DNA of 64,000 bases from Pedobacter duraquae (GTDB lineage: Bacteria; Bacteroidota; Bacteroidia; Sphingobacteriales; Sphingobacteriaceae): assembly GCF_004362245.1 (NCBI RefSeq), contig NZ_SNWM01000004.1, positions 1 through 64,000 of the forward strand. Direction: 5' to 3'. A program made the position numbers and the translations under genes. The notes beneath the pieces were generated by a model. It was not told the origin of the DNA, made no database searches, and saw only the letters and a list, made by a program, of their open reading frames with translations. Each line of letters begins with the position of its first letter. Within the stretch, counting starts at the first letter, position 1. Shown in pieces: positions 32,659 to 41,917 of the stretch.

Positions 32659-33280
32659 GTCAGTTAAAGAAGAAAATATTCCAGAAAACGAGGGTCGGCG
32701 CGACTTCCTCAAGCAGGGAACGCTGTTTACGGCCCTTGCACTAACTCCGGTGAGCCTGCTCAAGGCCGCTGATCAAAAGGCAGATGAGAAATTTGCCGAG
32801 TTATTCGAAAAAGTTTCATTAAGAATTAAGGTTAACGGCAAGGCACATGAGCTTTTTGTTGAGCCGCGGGTAACGCTACTCGATTTATTAAGGGAGCAGC
32901 TGGCGTTGACTGGAACTAAAAAGGGTTGCGACCACGGTCAGTGTGGCGCCTGTACCGTGCATATCGACGGTACGCGTGTAAACTCCTGCTTACAGCTTGC
33001 CGTGATGAACGAAGGCAAGGAAATTACGACGATTGAAGGTCTGGCAAATGAAGATGTATTGCATCCGATGCAGGCGGCATTTATTAAGCACGACGGTTTT
33101 CAGTGTGGCTATTGCACGCCAGGACAAATCATGTCGGCCGTAGCCTGCGTACGCGAAGGTCATGCTGGATCCAAAGGAGAAATCAGGGAATATATGAGTG
33201 GCAATATCTGCAGATGCGGGGCTTATCCCAATATTGTAGATGCCATTGAGGAAGTTCATAAATCAGGCGTACAAGTATGA
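32657..33280 (+). CDS. PaoA-type 2Fe-2S subunit of a molybdenum aldehyde oxidoreductase
   Basis: 207 residues. Twin-arginine signal GRRDFLKQ (R14-R15) then a hydrophobic stretch to LKAAD, so the folded complex is exported. Two 2Fe-2S clusters: plant-type C91, C96, C99, C111 (CDHGQCGAC) and helical C150, C153, C185, C187 (CGYC...CRC). This is the small subunit of xanthine-oxidase-family enzymes. Neighbours B and C overlap it (ATGA), as in E. coli paoABC (yagTSR), whose enzyme oxidises aldehydes in the periplasm. The start codon is inside a hairpin, which suggests control of translation. Confidence 0.92.
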   Translation: MSVKEENIPENEGRRDFLKQGTLFTALALTPVSLLKAADQKADEKFAELFEKVSLRIKVNGKAHELFVEPRVTLLDLLREQLALTGTKKGCDHGQCGACTVHIDGTRVNSCLQLAVMNEGKEITTIEGLANEDVLHPMQAAFIKHDGFQCGYCTPGQIMSAVACVREGHAGSKGEIREYMSGNICRCGAYPNIVDAIEEVHKSGVQV

Positions 33281-34260
33281 TCAATTTCACCTATGTAAGA
33301 ACCACCACTGCAAAGGCTGCAGTCGGTTTGCTGGCCAAAGAGAAAAATGCAAAGTTTATTGCCGGGGGTACTAACCTCGTAGATCTGATGAAACGGGGCG
33401 TAACGGCTCCGGATCGACTGATTGACATCAATGCCGTACCTTTAAAACAGATTGAGCTTGTTGGGAATATGATGCATATTGGCGCATTGGCTACCAATAC
33501 TGCTGTTGCAGAGCATGAGCTTGTTAAATTACATTTCCCGTTACTGAGTCTGGCTTTACAGGCCGGAGCATCGCAGCAATTGCGCAATGCTGCTACCGTA
33601 GGGGGTAACATGATGCAACGTACACGATGTGGGTATTTTTATGATACGACCATGCCTTGTAATAAGCGTGCGCCGGGAACAGGTTGTGGGGCGATAACCG
33701 GGTATAATAGAATGCACGCTATTTTTGGAGGCTCTGAGCAATGTATTGCTGTGCATCCAAGTGATATGTGTATTGCCTTGGTCGCATTAGATAGTACGGT
33801 GGTATTATCTGGTCCGAAAGGGGAACGCAAGTTGAAATTTATAGATTTTCATAAACTGGCAGGTACTACACCTGATAAAGACAATAACCTGTTGCCTGGA
33901 GAAATGATTATTCGCGTTGAGATTCCGACCAACAAATTGGCTGCTCATTCTTATTATGTGAAGGTGCGCGACCGCGCTTCTTATGCGTTTGCATTGGTGT
34001 CTGTAGCAGCAGGGTTGGAGTTACAAGGGAATAAAATTGTAGATGTAAAGCTGGCGATGGGCGGTGTGGCACATAAGCCTTGGCGCTTATTGGAAGCGGA
34101 GACATTTTTAAAAGGGAAAATGGCGACTGAAGCTAACTTTAAATCCGCAGCGCAGATCGCTATGAAAAATGCGAAGGCGTATAAAGAAAACGCATTTAAG
34201 TTAAAAATGGCACCTAATACATTAATTGAGGCGTTAAACCTGGCTAAATCCAAAGCGTAA
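33277..34260 (+). CDS. PaoB-type FAD subunit with extra 4Fe-4S cluster
   Basis: 327 residues. FAD-binding motifs FIAGGTNL (27-34) and NAATVGGNMMQRTRC; CO-dehydrogenase flavoprotein C-terminal domain after about 220. Unlike most xanthine-oxidase-family FAD subunits it has the insert with four cysteines C118, C128, C137 and C156 (TRCGYFYDTTMPCNKR, GTGCGAITGYNR, SEQCIAVHPSD), which holds a 4Fe-4S cluster in E. coli PaoB. That insert decides the PaoABC assignment. Overlaps the upstream gene by 4 nt and the downstream one by 1 nt (TAATG). No signal of its own; it should be exported with PaoA. Confidence 0.92.
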   Translation: MINFTYVRTTTAKAAVGLLAKEKNAKFIAGGTNLVDLMKRGVTAPDRLIDINAVPLKQIELVGNMMHIGALATNTAVAEHELVKLHFPLLSLALQAGASQQLRNAATVGGNMMQRTRCGYFYDTTMPCNKRAPGTGCGAITGYNRMHAIFGGSEQCIAVHPSDMCIALVALDSTVVLSGPKGERKLKFIDFHKLAGTTPDKDNNLLPGEMIIRVEIPTNKLAAHSYYVKVRDRASYAFALVSVAAGLELQGNKIVDVKLAMGGVAHKPWRLLEAETFLKGKMATEANFKSAAQIAMKNAKAYKENAFKLKMAPNTLIEALNLAKSKA

Positions 34261-36401
34261 TGAGAGATAAAAGTTTGCTTAAGGAAGATACAGACCGCGT
34301 GGACGGCTTTGATAAAGTTACCGGCAGGGCAAAATACTTTGCCGAATACCAGATTCCAGGAACAACATACGGTGTGCTGGTTCCGTCAACCATCACCAAA
34401 GGGAAAATTACAGGTATAGACAGTAAGGCCGCAGAACGTGCACCGGGAGTGCTAGCGGTCGTGTCGCATTTGAATAGGCCTGTTGTTGCCGGCTATGAGA
34501 CTGGTAAAGACCAGGGCGTACCGAATAACATGATGAAGATCTTTTATACGGATCAGATTTCATTTAACGGTCAGCCGATAGCCATGGTTGTTGCTGATAC
34601 TTATGAGCGCGCTGTTTATGCGGCTACGTTGGTTAAGGGAACTTATGCTAAAGAGGCTTTTGAAACTGATTTCGAGAAGAATCTATCCAAAGCCAAGGCA
34701 CCGAAAAATCCGGCTCAGGCAAGTTACCTGCGTGGTACTGCTGATGCCTATAAAAATGCGGCTGTACAAATTGAGGCATCCTATACGCTGCCTACCGAAA
34801 CGCATAACCCAATGGAGCTCCACGGGATCCTTGCAAACTGGGAAAGTGCGGATAAAATTACTGTGTATGCAAAAACCCAGGGGGTAAAGGCTACTCAGGG
34901 AACTATTGCGTCGACGTTTAAACTGCCGTTAACAAACGTGCAGGTCAACTCTGAATTTGTTGGTGGGGGCTTTGGGATGGCTTTACGTACCTGGCCTTTG
35001 GAAATTGCGGCGATTATTGCTGCTAAGCAGGTCAATAAACCGGTTAAGCTGGTGATTACGCGCGATCAGATGTTTACACTGGCAGGTCACAGGCCCTATG
35101 CTTTTCAAAAGGTTGGCCTGGGTGCTGATAAAGATGGTCAGCTGACAGGGATTACGCATGAGGCCTGGGGGCATACGGCCACTTATGAAGACTTTACAGA
35201 AAATGTAGTGAGCATGTCGAAATTTATGTATAACTCGGCGAATGTAAATACTACTTATAAGATAGTTCCTTTGAACGTTGGCGTTCCGATCTGGATGCGT
35301 GGACCGGGAGAGGCTACCGGTGCTTTTGCTTTGGAATCGGCCATGGACGAGATGGCACATAGCCTCGATATGGATCCGATAGCTTTCAGGGTGAAAAACT
35401 ACACCGAGGAAGATCCTGAAAAAAGCAGGCCTTATTCCAGCAAGAATCTGAAAGAAGCCTATAAGATGGGTGCAGAAAAGATTGGTTGGAGCAAGCGTAA
35501 CAATAAGCCTGGAACAAATAAAGATGGCAACTGGCTGGTGGGTTATGGCATGAGTACGGGTGTTTTTAATGCATCAAGAGGCAGGGCTAGCGCCAAAGGT
35601 ATTTTAAAAAGTGATGGCACATTGCTGTTGCAAAGTGCAGCGAGTGATATCGGTCCGGGTACAGGAACGGGAATGGTGCAGATTGCCCATGAGGTATTGG
35701 GAATTCCCGTGTCTAAAATTACTTTCGAGTTGGGAGATTCTTCTTTCCCTACGGCACCTAGTCAGGGTGGCTCAGCAACTTTATCGACAGTAGGCTCAGC
35801 AGTGAGTGATGTTTGTAACGCTTTAAAGGCGAAGATTGCTGAAATGGCTACGCAAAGTGGACTTTCTGCATCGGCTAAATTTGTAGACGTATTAAAAAAG
35901 AATAATTTACCTTCGGTAGAGGTAACGATGGAATCCAAGGGGGGAGAGGAGCAGAAAAAGTATTCTATGTATTCTTTCTCGATACACTTTGTTCAGGTAA
36001 AGGTAAATCCATTAACCGGCGTTGTTAAGGTGAGCAAGATTGTTTCTGTTGGTGATTCGGGTAGAATAGTGAGTCCGAAGACAGCCAGAAGCCAGATGGT
36101 TGGTGGCGCAGTAGGTGGTTTAGGGATGGCCCTGACGGAAGAAACCGTCATGGATCACCGGTTTGGTCGTTATGTGAATAACAACTTTGCTGATTACCAT
36201 GTGCCGGTACATGCGGATATCCCAGAGATTGAGGTGGTTTTTGTGAATAAGCCGGATCCGTATATCAATCCAATGGGTGCTAAAGGGATGGGCGAGATTG
36301 CTTTGATTGGCTTCTCTGCGGCAGTAGCCAATGCAGTGTTTAATGCAACAGGGAAAAGAATCAGGACCTTACCAATTACACCGGATAAGATTTTAGCCTA
36401 A
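34260..36401 (+). CDS. PaoC-type molybdopterin catalytic subunit
   Basis: 713 residues. N-terminal aldehyde oxidase/xanthine dehydrogenase hammerhead domain (RVDGFDKVTGRAKYFAEYQI), then Mo-pterin binding regions: EFVGGGFGMALRTW, GPGEATGAFALESAMDEMAH, IGPGTGTGMVQIAHE and SQGGSATLST. The catalytic Glu is E679 in KGMGEIALIG. It uses the molybdopterin-cytosine-dinucleotide type cofactor in relatives. Oxidises aldehydes to acids in the periplasm with its two partners. No cofactor-insertion chaperone (PaoD/XdhC) gene follows here; it may be elsewhere. Ends 33 bp before a bidirectional terminator. Confidence 0.93.
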   Translation: MRDKSLLKEDTDRVDGFDKVTGRAKYFAEYQIPGTTYGVLVPSTITKGKITGIDSKAAERAPGVLAVVSHLNRPVVAGYETGKDQGVPNNMMKIFYTDQISFNGQPIAMVVADTYERAVYAATLVKGTYAKEAFETDFEKNLSKAKAPKNPAQASYLRGTADAYKNAAVQIEASYTLPTETHNPMELHGILANWESADKITVYAKTQGVKATQGTIASTFKLPLTNVQVNSEFVGGGFGMALRTWPLEIAAIIAAKQVNKPVKLVITRDQMFTLAGHRPYAFQKVGLGADKDGQLTGITHEAWGHTATYEDFTENVVSMSKFMYNSANVNTTYKIVPLNVGVPIWMRGPGEATGAFALESAMDEMAHSLDMDPIAFRVKNYTEEDPEKSRPYSSKNLKEAYKMGAEKIGWSKRNNKPGTNKDGNWLVGYGMSTGVFNASRGRASAKGILKSDGTLLLQSAASDIGPGTGTGMVQIAHEVLGIPVSKITFELGDSSFPTAPSQGGSATLSTVGSAVSDVCNALKAKIAEMATQSGLSASAKFVDVLKKNNLPSVEVTMESKGGEEQKKYSMYSFSIHFVQVKVNPLTGVVKVSKIVSVGDSGRIVSPKTARSQMVGGAVGGLGMALTEETVMDHRFGRYVNNNFADYHVPVHADIPEIEVVFVNKPDPYINPMGAKGMGEIALIGFSAAVANAVFNATGKRIRTLPITPDKILA

Positions 36402-36433
36402 AAAAAATGCAGTTCATTGAACTGTCTGATCAT

Positions 36434-36463
36434 AAAAAAGCCTGCTCTTGCGCAGGCTTTTTT
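36434..36463. terminator. bidirectional terminator between pao operon and rRNA/tRNA methyltransferase
   Basis: Perfect 12-bp stem AAAAAAGCCTGC (36434-36445) with its complement (36452-36463) and loop TCTTGC, T-run on both strands, between convergent genes. Confidence 0.92.
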
Positions 36464-36474
36464 ATTTTTGTTGC

Positions 36475-37005
36475 TTATAATTTAAGTTTGGCAAAGAAAT
36501 CCCAAAGGACAATGCCTGCTGAGATAACGATATTGAAGGAGTGTTTGGTGCCGAACTGCGGAATCTCAATACAGGTATCTATCAGCTCCATGACCTCATC
36601 ACTCACCCCGTTTACCTCATTTCCAAAAATCAGCGCATATTTATGGGTAGGGTCGGGCTGATAGAAGTTGAGCATAATGCTATCCTCAGCCTGTTCTATC
36701 GCTATAATTTTATAGCCGAGTTCTCTGAGCTCCAACACCGCATCTACGGTACTCTCGCGATGATGCCAGTCTACAGACTGTGTGGCGCCCAATGCTGTCT
36801 TCTCTATTTCGCGATGGGGCGGCTGCGCGGTGATCCCGCACAGGTACACTTTCTCTACCGCAAAACCATCGCCGGTACGGAATACTGAACCAACGTTGTG
36901 CATACTCCGCACATTATCCAAAACTACGACTACCGGCAACTTGCCCTGTAGTTTAAATTCATCTATGCTTACCCTATTGAGGTCCTTTAGCGTCAACTTA
37001 GCCAT
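36475..37005 (-). CDS. SPOUT-class (TrmH/SpoU family) RNA methyltransferase
   Basis: 176 residues from the ATG at 37003-37005; the longer ORF begins with TTG. SpoU motifs: VVVLDNVRSMHNVGSVFRTGD (motif 1, the N and R typical of 2'-O-methylation), ALIFGNEVNGVSDEV (motif 2) and IEIPQFGTKHSFNIVISAGI (motif 3, the usual SLNVSVA-type knot end). Transfers a methyl from SAM to a ribose of rRNA or tRNA; the target position is not known. No separate RNA-binding N-terminal domain, so it is a minimal form. Single gene. Confidence 0.9.
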   Translation of the reverse strand: MAKLTLKDLNRVSIDEFKLQGKLPVVVVLDNVRSMHNVGSVFRTGDGFAVEKVYLCGITAQPPHREIEKTALGATQSVDWHHRESTVDAVLELRELGYKIIAIEQAEDSIMLNFYQPDPTHKYALIFGNEVNGVSDEVMELIDTCIEIPQFGTKHSFNIVISAGIVLWDFFAKLKL

Positions 37006-37117
37006 ATGCAAAGGTAAATTAATTTTTGAGCGTTACTTGGGTATTAATTTTCAAATTATTTGCCGGGATCCGAAAAACTATTGATAGTATTGTTTGTAGT
37101 AAACTGAAGATACTTTT

Positions 37118-38170
37118 ATGAAAGCAAACCTTATCCACACCGGACACGTTTTGGACGGCAAAGAAATATTAGCCGTAGAACTGACCAATACCCATGGTAC
37201 GTATGTTAAAATATATAATTACGGTGCAATCATCAATAAATTTGTAGTTAAAAATATCCAGGGCGATGAGCAGGATATCGTTTTAGGATTTGACGATATT
37301 GAAGGTTACCTGAGCGACGATTACCTGGAGAACTATCCCTATTTAGGCTCCGTATTGGGTCGCGTAGCGAATCGGATTAAAGGTGGTAAGTTTTCGCTGG
37401 ACGGTAAGGAATACACCTTAACAGATAAGTTTGACGGTAACATGCTGCATGGTGGTGTAACGGGTTTTGACCGCAAGATGTGGGATATCATTCCGACGAT
37501 TGATCCAAGCCTGACCATGCAATACATCAGTCCGGATGGAGAAGAAGGCTTTCCGGGTAACCTGAAGGTAATCTTGACTTTTAAACTGACAGATGACAAT
37601 GAGTTATTACTGGACTATAAAGCCACCTGCGATCAGGCCACACCGGTTGTGCTGAGTAACCACAGTTACTTTAATCTCTCGCCAGACCGGGAAGATACTG
37701 TTGCACTACACCACCATCGTATTGCGGCATCTAAATACCTGGAGCAGGATAATACCTATAATCCTACGGGAAATATTTTACCGGTGGAGGGTACGCCATT
37801 TGATTTTCTGGGGACTAAATTAATCGGTGCCGACTGGGTTACTGGAGAGGGGTACGACCAAAGTTTTGTGCTCGATAAACCCTTGCATGAATTTGCGCTG
37901 GCTACCGAGACCAGCGAGCATAAAAGTGGACTGACACTATCTGTCTATACCACAGAACCTGTTGCCCATTTCTATACCTCTAAAAATCTGCTTGTAAAAG
38001 AAGGTAAGGGGGGAGCTACTTACGGACCATTTTCGGCATTCTGCGTAGAAACCCAGGGATATCCGGATGCTGTTAACCACTCTAATTTTCCGACTACAGT
38101 ATTAAGACCTGGAGAAATTTATCATCAACGTACGATCTATAAGATTTCGCATACGTCAATATTGTCTTAG
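37118..38170 (+). CDS. galM: aldose 1-epimerase (galactose mutarotase)
   Basis: 350 residues. Interconverts alpha and beta anomers of aldoses. Motifs: YGAIINKFVV near the start, GRVANRIKGGKFSLDG, the catalytic His region LSNHSYFNLS, and the catalytic Glu in FCVETQGYPDAVNHSNFP, which gives the full GalM set. No signal peptide, so cytosolic; many Bacteroidota homologues are periplasmic. It abuts the convergent CDF gene with no gap (38170/38171), so no terminator separates them. Confidence 0.93.
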   Translation: MKANLIHTGHVLDGKEILAVELTNTHGTYVKIYNYGAIINKFVVKNIQGDEQDIVLGFDDIEGYLSDDYLENYPYLGSVLGRVANRIKGGKFSLDGKEYTLTDKFDGNMLHGGVTGFDRKMWDIIPTIDPSLTMQYISPDGEEGFPGNLKVILTFKLTDDNELLLDYKATCDQATPVVLSNHSYFNLSPDREDTVALHHHRIAASKYLEQDNTYNPTGNILPVEGTPFDFLGTKLIGADWVTGEGYDQSFVLDKPLHEFALATETSEHKSGLTLSVYTTEPVAHFYTSKNLLVKEGKGGATYGPFSAFCVETQGYPDAVNHSNFPTTVLRPGEIYHQRTIYKISHTSILS

Positions 38171-39106
38171 TTATCCGCTATACGGATCAAACTTTTTATT
38201 TGTTTCATTAAAGATTTCAGGCTGGATAATCACAAACTTAACCAGCTTGAATTCTGATTTGATATCGGCCCGGATTTCATCGATCGCCTGGTTGATATCA
38301 GCAGTATCCAGATCTGCCTGAAAGGCTACAATCAGGATGAGTACCACGACTTCCGGCGACTGATATGTAGATAAAATCTGCTCTGCTTTAATTACTGCAG
38401 GGTTTTTCTCTACAATAGCGATGATTTTTTTCTGTGTTTCTGGCGCAATGCCTTCGCCCATGAGTAAACTGCGACTTTCTCTGGCCAGAATTAAAGACAC
38501 TACAATCAGGATACTTCCTACTAACACAGAAGCAATGCCGTCAAGTTCTGGAATTTCGTAATGGTGACCAAGGAACAGACAAATAATTACCAGTAGGAGC
38601 CCGGCAACTGCGGCACCATCTTCAAATAACACCAAAAAACCCGAGGGGTCCTTACTGCGTTTAATAGCCTCCCACCAGGTTTGGCCTGCACGGGTAAGGT
38701 TAAACTCCTTTGCAGCAATGACGAGAGACGTTCCCTCAAAAATCACGGAAAGTCCGAGCACCACATAATTCCATGTTGGATTCCGCAAGGGCTCAGGCTC
38801 GATGATATGGATGATTCCCTGGTAAATGGAAATCCCACCACCAAGGCCAAAGATGAGAATGGAAACTATAAATGAATAGAAATAAAGTTCTTTTCCATAT
38901 CCGAAAGGGCGTAATGCATCGGCAGGTTTTCTGCTTCGGCGCAAGCCAAAAAGGAGGAGGATCTGGTTTACAGTGTCTACCAGGGAATGGATTCCCTCGG
39001 AAATCATCGCGGCGCTGTTACTAAATGCACCGGCAATAAATTTGGTAATAGAAATTAATAAGTTTGCGGCAAGCGCACTATAGATTGATTTATTTGAAGC
39101 AGCCAT
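38171..39106 (-). CDS. cation diffusion facilitator family transporter
   Basis: 311 residues with about six membrane helices. Metal-site pattern HSLVDT (H40, D44) in helix 2, with SRKPADALRPFGYGKELYFYS after it; the second site is ELDGIASVLVG in helix 5. A short cytosolic C-terminal domain (about 210-300) follows. Proton-driven export of Zn2+, Co2+ or other divalent metals is typical; the group with RPFGYG is usually poorly characterised. It sits next to the ECF sigma factor gene upstream, with a 52-bp gap. Confidence 0.88.
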   Translation of the reverse strand: MAASNKSIYSALAANLLISITKFIAGAFSNSAAMISEGIHSLVDTVNQILLLFGLRRSRKPADALRPFGYGKELYFYSFIVSILIFGLGGGISIYQGIIHIIEPEPLRNPTWNYVVLGLSVIFEGTSLVIAAKEFNLTRAGQTWWEAIKRSKDPSGFLVLFEDGAAVAGLLLVIICLFLGHHYEIPELDGIASVLVGSILIVVSLILARESRSLLMGEGIAPETQKKIIAIVEKNPAVIKAEQILSTYQSPEVVVLILIVAFQADLDTADINQAIDEIRADIKSEFKLVKFVIIQPEIFNETNKKFDPYSG

Positions 39107-39158
39107 GAGCGGTATTAAGATCTCATAACTTCAAACGGTGTACCAAGAGCTGTATTTA

Positions 39159-39746
39159 CTAAAAAAACTTTCTCAGCGTTATGATGCTCAGTCTTAATCT
39201 TGTCTTAACGGTACCGATAGGAATATTTAGTTCTTCTGCTGCTTCCAGGTGGGTGTAGCCATTGAAATAGATCAGATCTATAATTTGACGTTGTGCTGGA
39301 GTTAAAGCACTCAGGAGTTTTTTTAGGCCAATAACTTCAGGATTGTAGAGGCATTGGTGTTTGGTATCTAACTCAAAAACGAGGTCTTCAAAGTTTTCAT
39401 TGCGGTTGCTGTTTAATTGTCCGCGACTCCGGAGCTGATCAATCGCCGTGTTTCTTGCCAGTTTAGACATCCAGGTAAACAACCTTCCTTTAGATACATC
39501 GTATTGCCCGATGGATTTCCAGATTTTAAGAAAGGTCTCCTGTAATACATCCTCAGCGATTTCATCAAACTTGATGATCCTCGAAATAATCCCCATCAAT
39601 GAAGAAGAATACATTTTGTAAAGTCGGTCGATCGCCTCTTTTTGTCCTGACTTCAACCCGTCAACGAGTTCTTGTTCTGGGAGGTGAACTTTAATAAATG
39701 GATTTTCTTGTGGTAAGGTGAGCGCTGAATAAGAAAAAGCTGCCAT
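39159..39746 (-). CDS. ECF-type sigma-70 family factor
   Basis: 195 residues. Region 2 (YKMYSSSLMGIISRII, EDVLQETFLKIWKSI, GRLFTWMSKLARNTAIDQLR) and region 4 (LTPAQRQIIDLIYFNGYTHL with EELNIPIGTVKTRLRLS) are clear; a long linker of about 45 residues lies between. It resembles SigK-type ECF factors, which usually have an RskA anti-sigma gene next to them. None is here: the next gene downstream is a CDF transporter and upstream is a MATE gene on the same strand. It may be controlled by a distant anti-sigma or by its own expression. Confidence 0.92.
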   Translation of the reverse strand: MAAFSYSALTLPQENPFIKVHLPEQELVDGLKSGQKEAIDRLYKMYSSSLMGIISRIIKFDEIAEDVLQETFLKIWKSIGQYDVSKGRLFTWMSKLARNTAIDQLRSRGQLNSNRNENFEDLVFELDTKHQCLYNPEVIGLKKLLSALTPAQRQIIDLIYFNGYTHLEAAEELNIPIGTVKTRLRLSIITLRKFF

Positions 39747-39875
39747 TGGTAGATGTTTAGGTATTTCTGATCTACTCTAAACAAATGTTAAGCCTTTTAA
39801 TGATATTATTCCTGAAGGCTATGCGATTTCGGTCAATCAGGTATTGAATACGTATAAATTCAAAAATAAATAAAA

Positions 39876-41237
39876 CTACGTATTGACTATCAGTGCCTTC
39901 GTTCTGTTTTGAAAACGTATAAACAGCAGAATGGAAGCGACCAATAGACCTACTGTTAGGCCATACCAGATCCCGTTGACTCCCCAATGCAAAGTGATGC
40001 CAAGGAAATATCCCAAAGGAATCCCAATCACCCAGTAGGCGATGAACGTAATCAACGTAGGAATATTTACATCACCCAACCCGCGGAGCGCACCTAGCCC
40101 AACCACCTGCGTGCCATCAAACAGCTGAAAGAAACCGGCAATGATTAATAGCTGTGCAGCAATGTTTACTACAGCAATGTCATCAGTATAGATATAAGGA
40201 AGATATCTGCTGCTTACCATAAAAATAATTGCGGTTAACGACATAAAAGCGATAACGATATGATAGCTTCCGATTGCTGATAAACGCAGGTCTGTAAAAG
40301 ATTTCTTGCCAAGGTTGTTTCCGGTCTTTATGGTAGCTGCCGAAGCAAGCCCACTGGCAATCATATACGTCATAGATGCCAGGTTAATAGCCACCTGGTG
40401 TGCCGCCTGTTGTACGCTGCCAATAGTGCCAATCAAAATAGCCGCACCGCTAAAAGCACTGATTTCAAAAGCATATTGCATAGCCACAGGAGCGCCAATT
40501 CTGAAGATTTGCATGGTACGTACCTGATCAATAAAGGTAATTTTGAAATGCTGCAGGTAAATTTTGAAATGTTTGGAGCGCATCACATAACTGAACATCA
40601 CGATTGCCATCACAGTCCTGTCGATCAGCGTGCTCAGCCCCACACCCTTAACACCCATTGGGGCGATACCAAATAATCCTTTTACGAAGATAATCCCAAG
40701 CACCACGTTAAGTACATTGCCCCATATAGAAACATACATCGCCTGCTTAGTGAAACCCAGCCCTTCGGCAAACTGCTTGAAGGTTTGAAAGATCATCAAC
40801 GGGATGATAGACATGCCGAGATAGGTAAGATATGGGCGGGCATGGACAACAACTTCGGGGGCTTGCCCCATGTGACCGATGATTGACAGGGTGCCGAAAT
40901 AAATAAAGGCGTATAGCAGAAGTGAGGTCCCTAAATTCATGATCAGGCTGTTTGACAATAACCTGCCGCACTCATCATAGTTCTTCCGACCGTTTTCTTT
41001 TGCAATGAGTGGCGTTAAGCCATAAGAAATGCCAAGTCCTACTACAAGAATTAGCATGAAAATGCTGTTAACCAGAGAAACGGCCGCCAATTGCACGGTG
41101 CCGGCAAAATGCCCGACAATAACGCTATCCATCAGGTTAACTAAAGTGTGTCCAAGCTGAGACACCACGATGGGTACTGCAAGGATCAGGTTGTCTTTAT
41201 AATAAGGTTTATATTTGGCGTAAAATGAACTGAACAT
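39876..41237 (-). CDS. MATE-family multidrug/cation efflux transporter
   Basis: 453 residues from the ATG at 41235-41237; the longer ORF begins at a TTG. Two MatE halves with about twelve helices: first half VVSQLGHTLVNLMDSVIVGHF, second half IGAPVAMQYAFEISAFSGAAI and QLFDGTQVVGLGALRGLGD. Expels cationic compounds in exchange for Na+ or H+. Substrates unknown. It follows the AlbA_2-type gene by 27 nt, so the two are probably co-transcribed. Confidence 0.92.
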   Translation of the reverse strand: MFSSFYAKYKPYYKDNLILAVPIVVSQLGHTLVNLMDSVIVGHFAGTVQLAAVSLVNSIFMLILVVGLGISYGLTPLIAKENGRKNYDECGRLLSNSLIMNLGTSLLLYAFIYFGTLSIIGHMGQAPEVVVHARPYLTYLGMSIIPLMIFQTFKQFAEGLGFTKQAMYVSIWGNVLNVVLGIIFVKGLFGIAPMGVKGVGLSTLIDRTVMAIVMFSYVMRSKHFKIYLQHFKITFIDQVRTMQIFRIGAPVAMQYAFEISAFSGAAILIGTIGSVQQAAHQVAINLASMTYMIASGLASAATIKTGNNLGKKSFTDLRLSAIGSYHIVIAFMSLTAIIFMVSSRYLPYIYTDDIAVVNIAAQLLIIAGFFQLFDGTQVVGLGALRGLGDVNIPTLITFIAYWVIGIPLGYFLGITLHWGVNGIWYGLTVGLLVASILLFIRFQNRTKALIVNT

Positions 41238-41264
41238 GTCTGTAATGGTGACCGGCAAAGGTAC

Positions 41265-41897
41265 CTATTTGACACTTAATTGCGTATAGTATTCTTCCTT
41301 TTCGGAGGTATTGGGTTTTAAAAGGCCTGCCAGGATCAATCTAACGAGGATTTTTTGTGCTTTTTTATGGGAACTGCGGGTGATCTTACAAAACTGTTTT
41401 AGCGTGATCCTGCCTTCATCTTCCAGAAACCGGAATAGCTTGGCTTCCTGATCGGTATAACTGATCAACTGACCACTTTCAGCATCACTACTTTTAAGCA
41501 TGTCGACTATAATCTTACTTGCCAGGATACTTTTATCCTGCACGCGGTAATAAACCCACCACTTTTTGTGCTCATCCAATGCATAGTGAGGTTTCAAGTC
41601 ACTTTCGGCAATGGTAACCACCAATACCAGTTTATCATCTACATAAATTTCTTCGAAATCAGGTTCAATAGCAGGTTTGCAGAACTGGTGTGCCGCTTTG
41701 GAAATCATGTAGCGCTCTTCATCTTCAGACTTCACACCCTTAATTGTGCCATCATCGGCTACGCCAATTAAAAGCTGTCCGCCTTTATTATTGGCGAAAG
41801 CCACCAGGCTCTTGGCAATCTTCTCGGTGTTGGTAATGGTTTTCTTAAAATCAAGTGTAGTGCCTTCTCCTTGTAAAATCAGTCTCTTGATGTTCAT
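41265..41897 (-). CDS. AlbA_2 (Schlafen-type) DNA/RNA-binding domain protein
   Basis: 210 residues. N-terminal AlbA_2 domain (about 8-125): EGTTLDFKKTI, AKSLVAFANNKGGQLLIGVAD and VYYRVQDKSILAS. A winged-helix-like C-terminus (YTDQEAKLFRFLEDEGRITL, then KQFCKITRSSHKKAQKIL) follows. Proteins of this group are thought to be regulators or nucleic-acid binding; a helicase domain is absent. It lies between the thioesterase-like gene (20-nt gap) and the MATE gene (27-nt gap) on the same strand, so the three may form an operon. Target unknown. Confidence 0.8.
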   Translation of the reverse strand: MNIKRLILQGEGTTLDFKKTITNTEKIAKSLVAFANNKGGQLLIGVADDGTIKGVKSEDEERYMISKAAHQFCKPAIEPDFEEIYVDDKLVLVVTIAESDLKPHYALDEHKKWWVYYRVQDKSILASKIIVDMLKSSDAESGQLISYTDQEAKLFRFLEDEGRITLKQFCKITRSSHKKAQKILVRLILAGLLKPNTSEKEEYYTQLSVK

Positions 41898-41917
41898 GTT
41901 CTGTATGTAAAGCAGTA

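Noticed and set aside
36407..36661. 84-residue plus-strand ORF after the pao operon
   Set aside because: It runs through the terminator hairpin and is antisense to the RNA methyltransferase.
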